From an uncultured Cellvibrio sp. (GTDB taxonomy: Bacteria > Pseudomonadota > Gammaproteobacteria > Pseudomonadales > Cellvibrionaceae), in contig CAMLML010000005.1 of the NCBI GenBank assembly GCA_946481095.1, forward strand, positions 1-64,000: a stretch of DNA of 64,000 nucleotides, written 5' to 3'. Below the pieces are notes generated by a model. The model did no database searches. It saw only the letters and a program-made list of their open reading frames with translations, and had not been told where the DNA came from. Every line of letters starts with the position of its first letter. Within the stretch, counting starts at the first letter, position 1. A program made the translations under genes and the position numbers. This document shows, piece after piece, positions 20,031 through 30,273 of this stretch.

Positions 20031-20513
20031 TTAATTATCTTCCAACATGTGTACCAGATTTTTAAACGTCTCAGTATTTTGCTGATTCAAACTCATTAAA
20101 ATTTTGTGTGCTTCTATCACACGTTCTTTTATCAATACTTCGTTTTGATCATTACAACAAAGGGATCTACTGGCTGATAAATCAACATCCAAATGATCAA
20201 CAATACTGAATATATCGGCAAACCCCATACTATGCAGGATGCGATTGATACTGGAATTGGTTGCCAGAATCACAGGTGTGATGTTTCGCTTTTCCTGTCC
20301 CAGTAGAGAAATTTTTGCCATAAGCCCAAGCGTGGTGCTGTCAACAGCTTCGGCATCGGATAAATCAAACAAAATCGAAATCAACGCAGGATCTGCCAGC
20401 ATTGTGTCAATAAATTGATCGAACGATATACAAAATGTAAGGCGCACATCACCCATCAGTTTAATAACATAAACCCCTTGATGATCGGCAACTAATATCT
20501 GACCAGGATTCAT
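20031..20513 (-). CDS. STAS domain anti-sigma factor antagonist (HsbA-like)
   Basis: The 160-residue protein has a single STAS domain (about residues 5-105) and a charged C-terminal extension. The phosphorylatable Ser/Thr loop is DSTTLGLMAKI, close to that of HsbA of Pseudomonas, an anti-anti-sigma factor. Such proteins are switched by phosphorylation and bind an anti-sigma factor or other partner. The ATG at 20513 has a good GAGGAAG ribosome site; a TTG four codons upstream is less likely. It follows, by 14 bases, the gene for a receiver-phosphatase fusion, which is its likely regulator. Confidence 0.82.
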   Translation of the reverse strand: MNPGQILVADHQGVYVIKLMGDVRLTFCISFDQFIDTMLADPALISILFDLSDAEAVDSTTLGLMAKISLLGQEKRNITPVILATNSSINRILHSMGFADIFSIVDHLDVDLSASRSLCCNDQNEVLIKERVIEAHKILMSLNQQNTETFKNLVHMLEDN

Positions 20514-20527
20514 TAACTTCCTCAATT

Positions 20528-21706
20528 TTAACCGGGCAATTCTGGCAATCGGGAAATAGACAAAATTGCAATATCATCAGGGTTATCTTGTACCTGATTG
20601 ATAGATAAAGTATTGCAGACTGATTCCAGACTGCCAGTCGATAAGGATAATTTTTTAAGCAAATCGGCTTCTTTTTCCGCCAAATCTTTTTTATTACACA
20701 ATTCCAGAACGCCATCTGAAAAACAAATTAATGCAAAATTTTCCGGTAATTGGCGATGATAAATTTGCCATCTGGCATCCTTGAATATTCCTACAGGCTT
20801 TCCCTGGCCCTCAAGATACACAGCAGCACCCTGCTCGATTAATACAGGCAAGGGCAAATGGCCGGCAACAACGTATCGCATTTGTCGTGTCTGCGTATCG
20901 ATAACACCGACAAAAAGAGTTAAGTGATGCCCAACGCGTGTTTCGATCAATTCGCGATTAATCTGCTGCAACATTTGCGCACACCCCATCTCAAAGGAAT
21001 GATAGTCACTAAACAAACCTTCCTCGCGCACCATGCGGCTAACGACATGCTTCAACCAAATGGTAACGAATGCAGACGAAGCGCCGTGGCCCGATACATC
21101 CGCCAAATAAAATGCAAGATAACGCTGTTTGATTTGCGCGTAATCAATAAAATCACCACTTAAAAACAGTGATGGAATAATGGCGTGTTCAATCCTGTAA
21201 CCCTCCGGTGTTTTGAGACCTTTGGGCATTAATCTACGTTGAACACGGCGACCCGCTGTTTGATCACGCTCCAGCACACGCAGATGTTCACGCAATTCGC
21301 GATTAGCTTTTTCCAGTTGTTCGCGGTAACCGGAATCCGGTACAGAGAGCGCTTTTTCAATAGATGAAGCCAACCCCTGCACATCCAAATTGGTCTTCTC
21401 AAGATAATCTTTTGCTCCCATACGTAATGCCACCAATAACTCCGATGTCTCCAGAGTGTCGGCAAGAAAAATTACCGGGGGGTTCAATTCTTGTTGTGCT
21501 TGTTGAAGTATTGAAATAGCGGATGAATTGGAAAAATGAATATCAATCAGAATCAGATCAGGTAATTGCCTCAATAAATCCGGAACATCCCCGGCATTAT
21601 GAGCTGTTAATGGATGAAAACCCAATCCCGACAGATCCATGGACAACCGTAACCCAAAGTCTCGGTCATCATCCAAAATCAAAATCTTCTTACCGGATAG
21701 GTTCAT
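20528..21706 (-). CDS. response regulator fused to PPM/SpoIIE serine phosphatase (HsbR-like)
   Basis: Domains in order: receiver (residues about 7-120, acidic pocket LILDDD, phospho-acceptor Asp in LILIDIHFS, switch Lys in YLEKTN), coiled-coil linker rich in Arg/Glu/Leu (about 125-170), then a SpoIIE-type phosphatase (LSGDFIDY, ADVSGHGASSAF, CFSDGVLEL, DNPDDIAILSI) that keeps its metal-binding aspartates. The arrangement matches HsbR-type regulators that dephosphorylate a partner STAS protein, and a STAS gene follows directly. No classical histidine kinase is next to it, so the phosphodonor is unknown. The start at the ATG 21706 lacks a clear ribosome site; a TTG at 21724 is possible. Confidence 0.88.
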   Translation of the reverse strand: MNLSGKKILILDDDRDFGLRLSMDLSGLGFHPLTAHNAGDVPDLLRQLPDLILIDIHFSNSSAISILQQAQQELNPPVIFLADTLETSELLVALRMGAKDYLEKTNLDVQGLASSIEKALSVPDSGYREQLEKANRELREHLRVLERDQTAGRRVQRRLMPKGLKTPEGYRIEHAIIPSLFLSGDFIDYAQIKQRYLAFYLADVSGHGASSAFVTIWLKHVVSRMVREEGLFSDYHSFEMGCAQMLQQINRELIETRVGHHLTLFVGVIDTQTRQMRYVVAGHLPLPVLIEQGAAVYLEGQGKPVGIFKDARWQIYHRQLPENFALICFSDGVLELCNKKDLAEKEADLLKKLSLSTGSLESVCNTLSINQVQDNPDDIAILSISRLPELPG

Positions 21707-21729
21707 TTGATCAATTACTGTCAAAAACG

Positions 21730-23127
21730 TTAGGGTTGCTTCTTGGCATTACGCTCTTGCTTACGTCGCAGTTGAATAAATTCACGCTGCGTCATTTTCT
21801 TTTTACGTTCCGCATAAGGATTCTCATTGGTACGGAACTCAATCCGTATCGGTGTTCCATGCAAATCCAAAACTCGACGGAATGTTTTCTCCAGATACTT
21901 AACATAATGCCCGGGAATATCCTGAGTTTGGTTACCGTGGATCACAATGATGGGCGGATTATGCCCTCCCGAGTGGGCATAGCGCAATTTTATGCGACGC
22001 CCTTGAATCATTGGTGGCTGATGCTCGCGTGTAGCATCCTGCAATATTCGTGTCAGGTAGTGAGTTCCAAACTTGTCTGTAGCAGCCCTGAAAGCCTGTT
22101 CAATTGATTTATAAAGATTACCAACACCAGTGCCATGTAATGCTGAAATAAAATGGATGTTGGCAAAATCAACAAATTTCAAACGGCGCTCAATTTCATT
22201 TTTTACGTATTGCTTGTGACCATCATCAAGACCATCCCACTTATTCAACGCAATTACCAATGCCCGCCCGGCTTCTATGGTGGTGCCCATCAAATGCAAA
22301 TCCTGTTCAACCACACCTTCGCTGGCATCCATAACCAGAATGACCACATTGGCATCACTGATGGCTTGCATGGTTTTTACAATTGAAAACTTCTCAACAA
22401 CAAGGTCAATATTCTTTCGACGCCTGACACCGGCTGTATCAATGATGGTGTAAGGTTTATCAAATCGGGTGTAATTGATGTAAATAGAATCGCGAGTGGT
22501 TCCAGGCTCATCAAATACCACAACCCTGTCTTCTCCCAACAGGCGATTGACCAATGTTGATTTGCCAACATTAGGTCTTCCAACCACCGCAATCTTGATA
22601 CCGGTTGCATCTTCTGACTGAAAATCTTCCGGCAACTCGGGAACATCAGCCAATACTTCTTCCATCATGGACTTCACACCGCGACCATGAGTTGCCGTGG
22701 TTGGAAAGACATCGCCCATGCCCAATTCATAAAAAGGTGCCAAGGCCATGTCAGGATCCATTCCATCTATTTTATTGGCCACCAGAAAAGTCTTTTTGTT
22801 ATTCACACGAAGATGCTGTGCGATGATGTAATCCGCCTGATTCACGCCTTCACGACTATCCAAAATAAACAGCACTATGTCCGCTTCCTGAATAGCAAGA
22901 AGTGATTGCCCGGCCATAACACTATCAATACCTTCTTCTTCGCCACTGATACCGCCAGTGTCTATCACAATAAAACGGCGATTATCGATACAACCTTCGC
23001 CATATTTTCTATCACGTGTAAGGCCAGGGTAATCAGCAACCAACGCATCACGGGAGCGAGTCAGGCGATTAAACAGAGTGGATTTACCAACATTGGGACG
23101 GCCAACCAAGGCAATAACTGGAATCAT
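21730..23127 (-). CDS. der: ribosome biogenesis GTPase Der (EngA)
   Basis: Der has two tandem GTPase domains and helps 50S subunit assembly. Both P-loops read [10 protein letters not shown] (near residues 8 and 185), both switch regions are intact (DYPGLTRD and DEPGTTRD), and NKIDG and NKWDG motifs supply base specificity. A KH-like domain ends the 465-residue protein, with a basic tail. The ATG at 23127 gives the usual [12 protein letters not shown] start; the frame is open 18 codons upstream. In most relatives bamB lies directly upstream; here a convergent gene intervenes. Confidence 0.97.
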   Translation of the reverse strand: MIPVIALVGRPNVGKSTLFNRLTRSRDALVADYPGLTRDRKYGEGCIDNRRFIVIDTGGISGEEEGIDSVMAGQSLLAIQEADIVLFILDSREGVNQADYIIAQHLRVNNKKTFLVANKIDGMDPDMALAPFYELGMGDVFPTTATHGRGVKSMMEEVLADVPELPEDFQSEDATGIKIAVVGRPNVGKSTLVNRLLGEDRVVVFDEPGTTRDSIYINYTRFDKPYTIIDTAGVRRRKNIDLVVEKFSIVKTMQAISDANVVILVMDASEGVVEQDLHLMGTTIEAGRALVIALNKWDGLDDGHKQYVKNEIERRLKFVDFANIHFISALHGTGVGNLYKSIEQAFRAATDKFGTHYLTRILQDATREHQPPMIQGRRIKLRYAHSGGHNPPIIVIHGNQTQDIPGHYVKYLEKTFRRVLDLHGTPIRIEFRTNENPYAERKKKMTQREFIQLRRKQERNAKKQP

Positions 23128-23284
23128 AATTTCTTCACCAATGGGTTTGGTGTGACCTCTATTAAAGAACAAAACCGGCAAAATACCGGGCCAAGCGTGG
23201 GGAATATCTATCCTTGACCAGAATATAGAAGCTAGAATGAAAAGCCAATAGTTTCATACCTTTTCACCGACCACAGGGATATTG

Positions 23285-24151
23285 ATGAAAACCTCTTTCA
23301 TTTTAGTTTTTATTCTTTTCTTGAGATTTGATTATGCGTACGCTGAAGTCTTCAGATGTTTGAATAGTAATGGCCAACCCATTTTTACTGACAATAAAAG
23401 AAAATGCAGTGGCTATGAAAATAGCAACAATCAGGATGATGTCGAAAAAATAGAAGTGAAAAATCACAACATTCATTCACAATTTGGATCTGTTGTCAGC
23501 GAGGAATTCTACAACTATGCATTTCGTGAATATCTGCCAATAGAGGGATACTCCATTCCAATCATAGCTGAAAAAAAATTACTGGATACCGCACCAAAAA
23601 CATTATCCAAAGCTGCCACCAAACTCTCATCCAACATAGACAAAGCTTGTAAAATTTTTACGCAAAGCATTTGCGTTCAATTCGATCAAGTCAATTATTT
23701 TTTGTTTACAGGTAATGAATCCCGTACAGGCGGACGACATGGTGGGCAATGGTATTTTCCAAAAAACAATTCCACGTCGCCAAAGTTTGATCATAGTATT
23801 GTTATTCGATCCGCTTACGAATATTTGACATACCCGGATGAACTCGCACTCATGTTTGCTATTCATGAACTTAGCCATGCCTACTATTATCTACATTACA
23901 ATCGTATTTACAAAATGAACATGGATGCATATCAAAATGCACTTAAGAAAAATTTATATACCAACGTCAGAAATAGTTACGGCAAAAATATGGCAAGAGC
24001 TTATGCATTAAAAAACGAAAGGGAATATTTTGCAGAATTGGCTAAAATTTACTGGTTCCACAACGATTATTTTCCGTATACAGGAAAAGATCTAAGATTG
24101 TACGACCCGGAAGGTTACTTGATGATATCGCGTGCTTTTGTCCTTCAATAA
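23285..24151 (+). CDS. secreted protein with zinc-protease HExxH motif (DUF4124-like N-terminus)
   Basis: The 288-residue protein has a signal peptide (residues 1-21, cleavage near AYA-E), then a DUF4124-like segment (VFRCLNSNGQPIFTDNKRKC) with a probable Cys pair. The C-terminal half has HELSH at 194-198, the HExxH zinc motif of metallopeptidases, followed about 50 residues later by EYFAE (247-251), which could give the third metal ligand as in gluzincins. I infer a periplasmic or secreted metallopeptidase; the exact family is not recognised. It is AT-rich compared with its neighbours and is placed against the direction of the bamB-der operon it splits, which suggests later insertion. Confidence 0.65.
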   Translation: MKTSFILVFILFLRFDYAYAEVFRCLNSNGQPIFTDNKRKCSGYENSNNQDDVEKIEVKNHNIHSQFGSVVSEEFYNYAFREYLPIEGYSIPIIAEKKLLDTAPKTLSKAATKLSSNIDKACKIFTQSICVQFDQVNYFLFTGNESRTGGRHGGQWYFPKNNSTSPKFDHSIVIRSAYEYLTYPDELALMFAIHELSHAYYYLHYNRIYKMNMDAYQNALKKNLYTNVRNSYGKNMARAYALKNEREYFAELAKIYWFHNDYFPYTGKDLRLYDPEGYLMISRAFVLQ

Positions 24152-24181
24152 ACAATCTGTTAATTACACAATAAAAACGAG

Positions 24182-24218
24182 ATTGTTCATTCCTGAAAAA
24201 ATTTCAGGAATGAACAAT
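24182..24218. terminator. bidirectional terminator hairpin, 17-bp stem
   Basis: ATTGTTCATTCCTGAAA (24182-24198) and its exact complement (24202-24218) enclose a 3-base loop. It lies between the convergent HExxH gene and bamB. On the minus strand a GTTTTTATT tail follows the stem, four bases on, so it fits best as the bamB operon terminator. Confidence 0.85.
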
Positions 24219-24223
24219 AATTA

Positions 24224-25459
24224 TCACGGCTTCTCTGCTTCTATGGTAAAGGCTATTAATTTGCCCTTATTGTTAAATACATAAAGACGCTCGCCATCAG
24301 TCAACATTGGTGCTCTGGCACCTTTGCGCCCCACACGGGTTCTGGCAGCAAACTCGCCATCGGATTGATTTAAGAAATGCAGGTACCCCTTGAAATCCAC
24401 CACTGCAACGTAATCACCGACAACTTGCGGGGAGTTGAGATTTCGACGCAAAAGTTTTTCATTCATCCAAATTATTTCTCCGCTTGATGCGTTATAACAA
24501 ACCAATTTTCCATCTGAATGTGCGACAAAAAGCTTATCGCCCTGCACCGCCATATTTTCAGAGGTAGAACCATCTTTAGTCCAAATACTGGAACCGGTTC
24601 CTCTGGATATGGCAGTAATTTTTCCCTGATAAGTTCCCACATACAAAATGCCGCCATTGATTAATGGCGAACCATGTATATCAATCATACGCTCCAATTC
24701 AGATCGACCTTTGGGCATTGCAACACGTTGATCCCATAATATGGCACCATCATCTGCGTTAAATGCCATTAAACGCCCGTTTGAAAAACCAACATAAACC
24801 GTGGTGTCTGTCACTACCGGAGCAGCTGTCCCGCGTAAAGTTAAAACCGGTGGTGGATTATCATAAAACCAACGTCGGTTACCAGTTTTGGCATCGAGAG
24901 CAAACAGTTTTCCATTAAGCGTTTGAACTGCCACTATATTGCCGTTGGTATGAGGGGCCGCCAAAACCTCTCCCGGAAGTTGATGACGCCATAACTCTGT
25001 ACCGTCATCACTATGGAAAGCGACTACTTCACCTGCATAAGTTCCAATTAAAATCAGCCCGTTTTCAACAGCCAAACCTGCACTAACTTGCCAATCGGGA
25101 TCAACATCTTCCAGATTAAGACTGCTCTTGATCCAACCCCACCAACTTAATTTTGGACGTACGGCTTTCTTGGACCACAGTTTTTTACCGGTTTTACTGT
25201 TCATAGCAACCAGTTTTCCGCGGTAATCTATAGCATAAATTTTTTCGCCATCGATTGCCGGAACCAAATAACTAAAACCTTTACTTTGACCTTCACCAAT
25301 ACCTCGTGACCATTCCTTATCTATATCGGCTGTTTCTTCAAAACCTTTCAGATCCATGGGCTCATTTCCGGTTTTCTTTTTAAAAAAAGAACAACCTGAC
25401 AATCCAATCAACACCAGCAATATGCAAAGGGTCAAGCTCCGACTGGAGACAAATTTCAT
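24224..25459 (-). CDS. bamB: outer membrane protein assembly factor BamB
   Basis: BamB is a lipoprotein of the BAM complex that inserts beta-barrel proteins into the outer membrane. A lipoprotein signal ends at LSGC with Cys23. The mature part is an eight-bladed propeller of PQQ-like repeats, seen as recurring LFALDAKTGNRRW / LMAFNADDGAILW units. The 411-residue length is standard. It overlaps yfgM by 4 bases (ATGA). Confidence 0.95.
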   Translation of the reverse strand: MKFVSSRSLTLCILLVLIGLSGCSFFKKKTGNEPMDLKGFEETADIDKEWSRGIGEGQSKGFSYLVPAIDGEKIYAIDYRGKLVAMNSKTGKKLWSKKAVRPKLSWWGWIKSSLNLEDVDPDWQVSAGLAVENGLILIGTYAGEVVAFHSDDGTELWRHQLPGEVLAAPHTNGNIVAVQTLNGKLFALDAKTGNRRWFYDNPPPVLTLRGTAAPVVTDTTVYVGFSNGRLMAFNADDGAILWDQRVAMPKGRSELERMIDIHGSPLINGGILYVGTYQGKITAISRGTGSSIWTKDGSTSENMAVQGDKLFVAHSDGKLVCYNASSGEIIWMNEKLLRRNLNSPQVVGDYVAVVDFKGYLHFLNQSDGEFAARTRVGRKGARAPMLTDGERLYVFNNKGKLIAFTIEAEKP

Positions 25460-26148
25460 TGTGCTTTCTCCGCACTCACTTCAACAGAGGGTTGTAATAA
25501 TTTGAGGTCATCCACTTTCATTTGTAACAACATAAAACGCTCTTGTTGTTGCGGATTGGTTGCCGTCAATGCAGCAGAGTATGACTCGCGTGCTTTATCC
25601 AGATCACCTTTCAATTTATAAATATCGCCACGAGCCTCGGAATATTCACTCACCAGTGCTGACGCAGGCTCCAAAGCAATTTGAGCTAAAGCATCATCAT
25701 AGGATTGTTTGGCTGTAAGTACCTTTGCCAATCGCAAGCGAGTGATTTGCTCGGTAGTAATATCCGGTTTTGTTGTTAAAACCCATTGCAACTCTGCAGC
25801 AGCTTCATCCAATTTATTTTCTTCCACTGCAACTTTTGCCAGAAACAATGCAGCTGTTTTTGCGTATAAATCCTTGCGCCCTGATTTAAGTTCTGAAGCT
25901 AATTGTTTAGCTAAAGTACGATCAGAATCTGTCATGGTTTTACCCGGTTCCGGATTGATAATTTTAATCAGTTGCTCATAAGTTGCTGACGCTTTTTCCG
26001 CTTTGATGCGTTGCTGATCTTGCCACGCACCCCATCCCAAATATCCAGCAATACCAATCACCAAAACTCCAACCACTTTTTTACCGTGATCATTCCACCA
26101 GCGCTTCAGTACTTCAAGTTGTTCTTCTTCAGTTAAATGTACACTCAC
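25456..26148 (-). CDS. yfgM: YfgM family tetratricopeptide protein (ancillary SecYEG chaperone)
   Basis: YfgM is a single-pass membrane protein with periplasmic TPRs that associates with SecYEG and periplasmic chaperones. It starts with GTG (MSVHLTEEEQLEVLKRWWNDHGK) behind a CAGGAG site. The membrane segment at about residues 23-41 (VVGVLVIGIAGYLGWGAW) precedes helical repeats. The order hisS-yfgM-bamB is the conserved one. Confidence 0.92.
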   Translation of the reverse strand: MSVHLTEEEQLEVLKRWWNDHGKKVVGVLVIGIAGYLGWGAWQDQQRIKAEKASATYEQLIKIINPEPGKTMTDSDRTLAKQLASELKSGRKDLYAKTAALFLAKVAVEENKLDEAAAELQWVLTTKPDITTEQITRLRLAKVLTAKQSYDDALAQIALEPASALVSEYSEARGDIYKLKGDLDKARESYSAALTATNPQQQERFMLLQMKVDDLKLLQPSVEVSAEKAQ

Positions 26149-26174
26149 AATAGACTCCTGTTAAGGCTTAATGA

Positions 26175-27446
26175 TTATTCAAAGGATTGCAAATAACGCA
26201 CAGCATCTGCAATTAATAAAGTTTGTTGCGGAATATCTTCACGCAAATGTTTTATGACCAGCTGACCTGATTTGGCTTCATCTTCACCCAGAATCAAAGC
26301 TATTTCAGCACCGCTTTTATCAGCTTTTTTCAATTGGTTTTTAAAATTACCACCACCACAATTCAACATAAAACGTACATAAGGTAATTCGTCACGTAAT
26401 TGCTCAACCAATTGTATGGCTTGTTCGGTAACGTCTCCAACCGCCACCAAATATACATCTGTTTGTTGACTTAGTTCCGCAGGCAATTCCTGCATTTCCT
26501 GAACCAGTAAAACCAACCGTTCCAATCCAATTCCAAAACCAACGGCAGGCGTTGGTTTTCCACCCAACTGCTCAACCAGATTATCGTAACGACCACCTGC
26601 GCAAACAGTGGCTTGGGCTCCCAGTTTATCGGTAACCCATTCAAATGCTGTTTTTCCGTAGTAATCCAAACCACGAACCAAACGCGGATTCACCTGATAC
26701 TGAATGCCGGCAGCATCCAATAATTTTTTTAATCCGGAAAAATGTTGTGCTGATTCTTCATCCAGATAATCCAACAATACCGGAGCGGTATTTAACAAAG
26801 CCTGGGTTTTTTGATCTTTGGAATCCAAAATACGCAACGGATTAGTGGTCAACCGACGCTGACTGTCTTCATCCAATTCTGATTGCACTTGTGTTAAATA
26901 TTCCACCAGTGCCGCTTTGTAATTTGCGCGTGATTCTGCATTTGCCAATGAATTAATCTGTAAAGTTACTGCAGGTAAGACACCTAACTCACGTAAAATT
27001 CTTGCACTCAACAATAAAACTTCCGCATCAATATCCGGCCCCTGCATACCAAAGGTTTCAACACCTAACTGATGAAACTGTCGATAGCGGCCTTTTTGCG
27101 GACGCTCGTGACGAAACATGGGACCCATGTACCACAAACGTTGCGTCTGGTTATAAAGCAATCCATGTTCTTCACAAGCACGCACACAAGAAGCAGTACC
27201 TTCTGGTCGCAAAGTCAAACTGTCACCATTTCGATCTTCAAATGTGTACATTTCTTTTTCAACGATATCAGTTACCTCACCGATAGAGCGTTTGAATAAG
27301 TCTGTTGATTCAACGATTGGAAAACGAATTTCCTGATAACTATAACGCTGTAAAATATCGATCAATGTTGATTCCACCAGCTGCCAAATCGGAGATTGCG
27401 CTGGTAACAAATCATTCATTCCTCGTATTGCTTGAATTTTTTTCAA
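26175..27446 (-). CDS. hisS: histidyl-tRNA synthetase
   Basis: Class II synthetase that charges tRNA(His). The 423-residue protein begins [12 protein letters not shown], has motif 2 ([20 protein letters not shown]), the histidine-specific [14 protein letters not shown] and the motif 3 GFGIGLERL. The start codon is TTG with an AAGG site, typical Lys-Lys-Ile context (MKKIQAIRG). It is 26 bases ahead of yfgM. Confidence 0.97.
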   Translation of the reverse strand: MKKIQAIRGMNDLLPAQSPIWQLVESTLIDILQRYSYQEIRFPIVESTDLFKRSIGEVTDIVEKEMYTFEDRNGDSLTLRPEGTASCVRACEEHGLLYNQTQRLWYMGPMFRHERPQKGRYRQFHQLGVETFGMQGPDIDAEVLLLSARILRELGVLPAVTLQINSLANAESRANYKAALVEYLTQVQSELDEDSQRRLTTNPLRILDSKDQKTQALLNTAPVLLDYLDEESAQHFSGLKKLLDAAGIQYQVNPRLVRGLDYYGKTAFEWVTDKLGAQATVCAGGRYDNLVEQLGGKPTPAVGFGIGLERLVLLVQEMQELPAELSQQTDVYLVAVGDVTEQAIQLVEQLRDELPYVRFMLNCGGGNFKNQLKKADKSGAEIALILGEDEAKSGQLVIKHLREDIPQQTLLIADAVRYLQSFE

Positions 27447-27481
27447 TTTAAAACCTTACAATTTTTTCAGGCTTGAGCCTT

Positions 27482-27520
27482 ACCCCCTCCCCTGGCAAGG
27501 GGAGGGTTAGGGTGGGGTCA
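27482..27520. repeat. dispersed C/G-run repeat, copy 4 (short), touching the ispG stop
   Basis: CCCCCTCCCCTGGCAAGGGGAGGGTTAGGGTGGGGTCA forms a compact hairpin between ispG and hisS. Its edge TCA is the complement of the ispG stop codon TGA, so the repeat seems to supply the end of the gene. Confidence 0.8.
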
Positions 27521-28642
27521 GGCTCTCGCAATAATATTTTTTTCCGCCGCATCCAATTCAATTTGTTTTTTCGCTGCTCTTTCACGAATTAAACGTTCGA
27601 GATTATCGACCAGATTTTCATTGCTCAATTTCTGGTTGGGTTCGCCATCGATATAAATCAAATTGTTTGGTGTACCACCAGTCAAACCCAAATCAGCTTC
27701 TTTGGCTTCGCCTGGGCCATTGACTATGCAACCAATCACTGCAACATCAATCGGTGTTGTAATATCTTCAACACGGGTTTCCAATTCATTCATGGTTTTT
27801 ATCACATCAAAGTTTTGACGTGAACAACTGGGGCACGCAATAAAATTCACGCCTTTGCTGCGCAAACGCAAACTGCGCAGCATATCCCAACCGACTTTAA
27901 TTTCTTCAACTGGATCAGCCGCCAGCGACACCCGAATGGTATCGCCAATTCCATCCATCAATAATTGTCCCAAACCAATTGAGGACTTCACTGTACCCGA
28001 ACGCAAACCACCTGCTTCAGTAATTCCCAAATGCAAAGGCTGTTCAATTAGCCTTGCCAGTTTTCGATACGCCGCAACCGCCATAAAAATATCAGAGGCT
28101 TTTACACTGACTTTAAAATTGTAAAAATTTAATGAATCCAGAATTTCAACATGACGCAAGGCCGATTCGACCAGCGCATCCGGTGTTGGTTCACCGTATT
28201 TTTTCTGCAAATCTTTTTCAAGCGAGCCTGCATTAACACCAATACGTATTGGAATATTCAAATCGCGTGCTTTATCAACAACAGCTTGAATGCGTTTTTC
28301 ACGACCAATATTGCCGGGATTAATACGCAAACAATCCACACCCAAATCCGCCACACGTAACGCGATACGATAATCAAAATGAATATCCGCAACCAAAGGT
28401 ATTGTCACTTGTTTACGAATTTCGCCGAAAGCTTCAGCTGCTTCCATAGTCGGAACTGACACACGCACTATGTCTGCACCCGCCAATTGAATACGACGAA
28501 TCTGTTCAACAGTCGCAGCAACATCTGTCGTTTCTGTATTGGTCATGCTCTGCACAGAAATCGGCGCATCCCCACCCACGGGAACATTACCTACCATTAT
28601 CTGGCGGGATTTGCGACGCTTAATCGGAGACTCACAATGCAT
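27518..28642 (-). CDS. ispG: 4-hydroxy-3-methylbut-2-enyl diphosphate synthase (flavodoxin type)
   Basis: IspG (GcpE) is the [4Fe-4S] enzyme of the MEP isoprenoid pathway. The 374-residue protein has the TIM-barrel start ([19 protein letters not shown]), [21 protein letters not shown], and the cluster cysteines in [12 protein letters not shown] and [11 protein letters not shown]. The C-terminal end is slightly extended ([10 protein letters not shown]) up to the repeat. It follows rodZ by one base. Confidence 0.97.
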   Translation of the reverse strand: MHCESPIKRRKSRQIMVGNVPVGGDAPISVQSMTNTETTDVAATVEQIRRIQLAGADIVRVSVPTMEAAEAFGEIRKQVTIPLVADIHFDYRIALRVADLGVDCLRINPGNIGREKRIQAVVDKARDLNIPIRIGVNAGSLEKDLQKKYGEPTPDALVESALRHVEILDSLNFYNFKVSVKASDIFMAVAAYRKLARLIEQPLHLGITEAGGLRSGTVKSSIGLGQLLMDGIGDTIRVSLAADPVEEIKVGWDMLRSLRLRSKGVNFIACPSCSRQNFDVIKTMNELETRVEDITTPIDVAVIGCIVNGPGEAKEADLGLTGGTPNNLIYIDGEPNQKLSNENLVDNLERLIRERAAKKQIELDAAEKNIIARA

Positions 28643-28643
28643 A

Positions 28644-29465
28644 TTAATTTCCTAACCTGGAACCTACTTTCAACGCCAATACATTGGTACCCAATGTTGG
28701 TACCAGTCGGATTTCTTCACCATTCAGTTTCAAACTTACCGCAGGTGAGTTTCCTAACTTCACATCAAACGGCCGTTTACCCGTCAAACTCAGTTGACTG
28801 TCTTTTGTTTGGAGTTCCGTTGCCAGCACATCTCCATTGGCATCACTCACTTCAACCCAACACTCATCCCGAAAATAAAACTCCAAGCGATCCTGCGCAG
28901 AATTTTGATGGATCCCATTCGGGTTGGGATCAACAATAGCGCCCTCTGAAGATACCGCTGTCGAATCAAAATTTTGAACAGTTTGATCAATAGCAATGCT
29001 CTGTTCAGCATCTATTTTTTCAGACAGGGCAACACCTATATTGGAATAATTATCCTGTTTTCGATTATCCAAAAACCAAATAGAAACCAACCACATTAAT
29101 AACAGTACACCTATTAATACGGCGACTGATTGCCAAAATTTTTTCGCAGATGCTTCTTGTTTCGGCGGCACAAAAACTTCTTTCAATCCAAGAATTTTTG
29201 CCTGATTGTCATAAATTGACATTAACTCATTAAGGTCAACCTTAACCAATTGGGCATAAGTGCGTAAATATCCACGAATAAAAGTATCTGAATGCAAACG
29301 ATTAAACTGATCTGACTCTATTGCCTTCACCTTGGTCAAGGTCATATACAACTCACTGGCAACCTGTTCCTCGGTAAGACCCAGTTTTTCTCTTGCATCA
29401 CGCAAAATTTTTCCCGGGGAGGAATGGTTAACTTCCGGTGCAGCAGGGTCGAAATCGCTTGTCAT
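28644..29465 (-). CDS. rodZ: cytoskeleton protein RodZ
   Basis: RodZ links MreB filaments to the membrane elongasome. Domains: cytoplasmic helix-turn-helix (about residues 17-85, [21 protein letters not shown]), one membrane segment (about 112-132, [19 protein letters not shown]), a low-complexity periplasmic linker and a C-terminal beta-domain (DUF4115: [18 protein letters not shown]). An AAGGGGA ribosome site precedes the ATG. Its MreB partner is encoded at 3990-5024. Confidence 0.94.
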   Translation of the reverse strand: MTSDFDPAAPEVNHSSPGKILRDAREKLGLTEEQVASELYMTLTKVKAIESDQFNRLHSDTFIRGYLRTYAQLVKVDLNELMSIYDNQAKILGLKEVFVPPKQEASAKKFWQSVAVLIGVLLLMWLVSIWFLDNRKQDNYSNIGVALSEKIDAEQSIAIDQTVQNFDSTAVSSEGAIVDPNPNGIHQNSAQDRLEFYFRDECWVEVSDANGDVLATELQTKDSQLSLTGKRPFDVKLGNSPAVSLKLNGEEIRLVPTLGTNVLALKVGSRLGN

Positions 29466-29476
29466 TTCAATTCCCC

Positions 29477-30253
29477 TTATTGGTTCATGAGTGTTTGCCG
29501 ATACTCCAAATATTCTTTTGAATAAGGATATCGATTTTTCAAAACCAGTACGTAACTGGCTTCTCTATCCTTGTTACCAAACATCCGCTCAAGCCGGATC
29601 GCCATTAACAGCGCGCGCGGCGTCTGCTGCCCCAAATTCATAAATTTATCCAAAGATTCTTTTGCTTTTGGATAATCCTGCTCTGAAAAGTAAATACCGG
29701 CCAGCTCAATAAAAGGATCGGGAAACCCGGGCTTCAATATAGCTGCATGTTCAAAAGCTGCTTTAGCGCGGGATTTATTACCTAACAATAAAGAAGAACG
29801 TCCTACATTAACCAAAGCCGCAGCGCGATCATCAAAATCCAGATTTGCTGCTGCTGCTTCAAATTGCACCAAAGCATCTTCATAACGCTTCAATCCATAT
29901 AAAAAATAGCCATAATTATTTTCTATGGATGATAAATTTTTATTTTTCTTGATCGCTTTTTTGTAAGTTTCTTCTGCTAATTTATTTTCACCCTCCAACT
30001 GGTACACCAATGCCAAAGCACCCAGCACTTGTGGAGAATCTTTATTGATTTCCATGGCTTTTCGAATATGGTGACGTGCCGACTCACGGTTTTTTAACGA
30101 GACATATCCTTCTACCAATTGAATATGCTGTTTAAGAGCCTCTTCTTTATCAACAATTCTTCGCTTTCCATCGAGCCTTTCTGTCACACAAGCAGTTAAC
30201 AACAACCCGCAAAATAAAATCAAAGCAAAACGAAGCAACTGAATTTGATTCAT
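29477..30253 (-). CDS. pilW: type IV pilus biogenesis/stability lipoprotein PilW (PilF)
   Basis: This lipoprotein is the pilotin that brings the PilQ secretin to the outer membrane. The start at 30253 has a GGAG site and gives a lipoprotein signal ending LLTAC with Cys22. Six TPR-like units follow (for example NYGYFLYGLKRYEDALVQFEAA). The order rlmN-pilW-rodZ-ispG-hisS is conserved in pseudomonads. The organism therefore probably has type IV pili. Confidence 0.93.
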   Translation of the reverse strand: MNQIQLLRFALILFCGLLLTACVTERLDGKRRIVDKEEALKQHIQLVEGYVSLKNRESARHHIRKAMEINKDSPQVLGALALVYQLEGENKLAEETYKKAIKKNKNLSSIENNYGYFLYGLKRYEDALVQFEAAAANLDFDDRAAALVNVGRSSLLLGNKSRAKAAFEHAAILKPGFPDPFIELAGIYFSEQDYPKAKESLDKFMNLGQQTPRALLMAIRLERMFGNKDREASYVLVLKNRYPYSKEYLEYRQTLMNQ

Positions 30254-30273
30254 AAAAACTCCGATGATTGCGA

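Noticed and set aside
20031..21706. RssB-RpoS system
   Set aside because: The receiver is followed by a complete SpoIIE-type phosphatase with intact metal residues and a STAS gene, which fits an HsbR/HsbA-like pair better than RssB.
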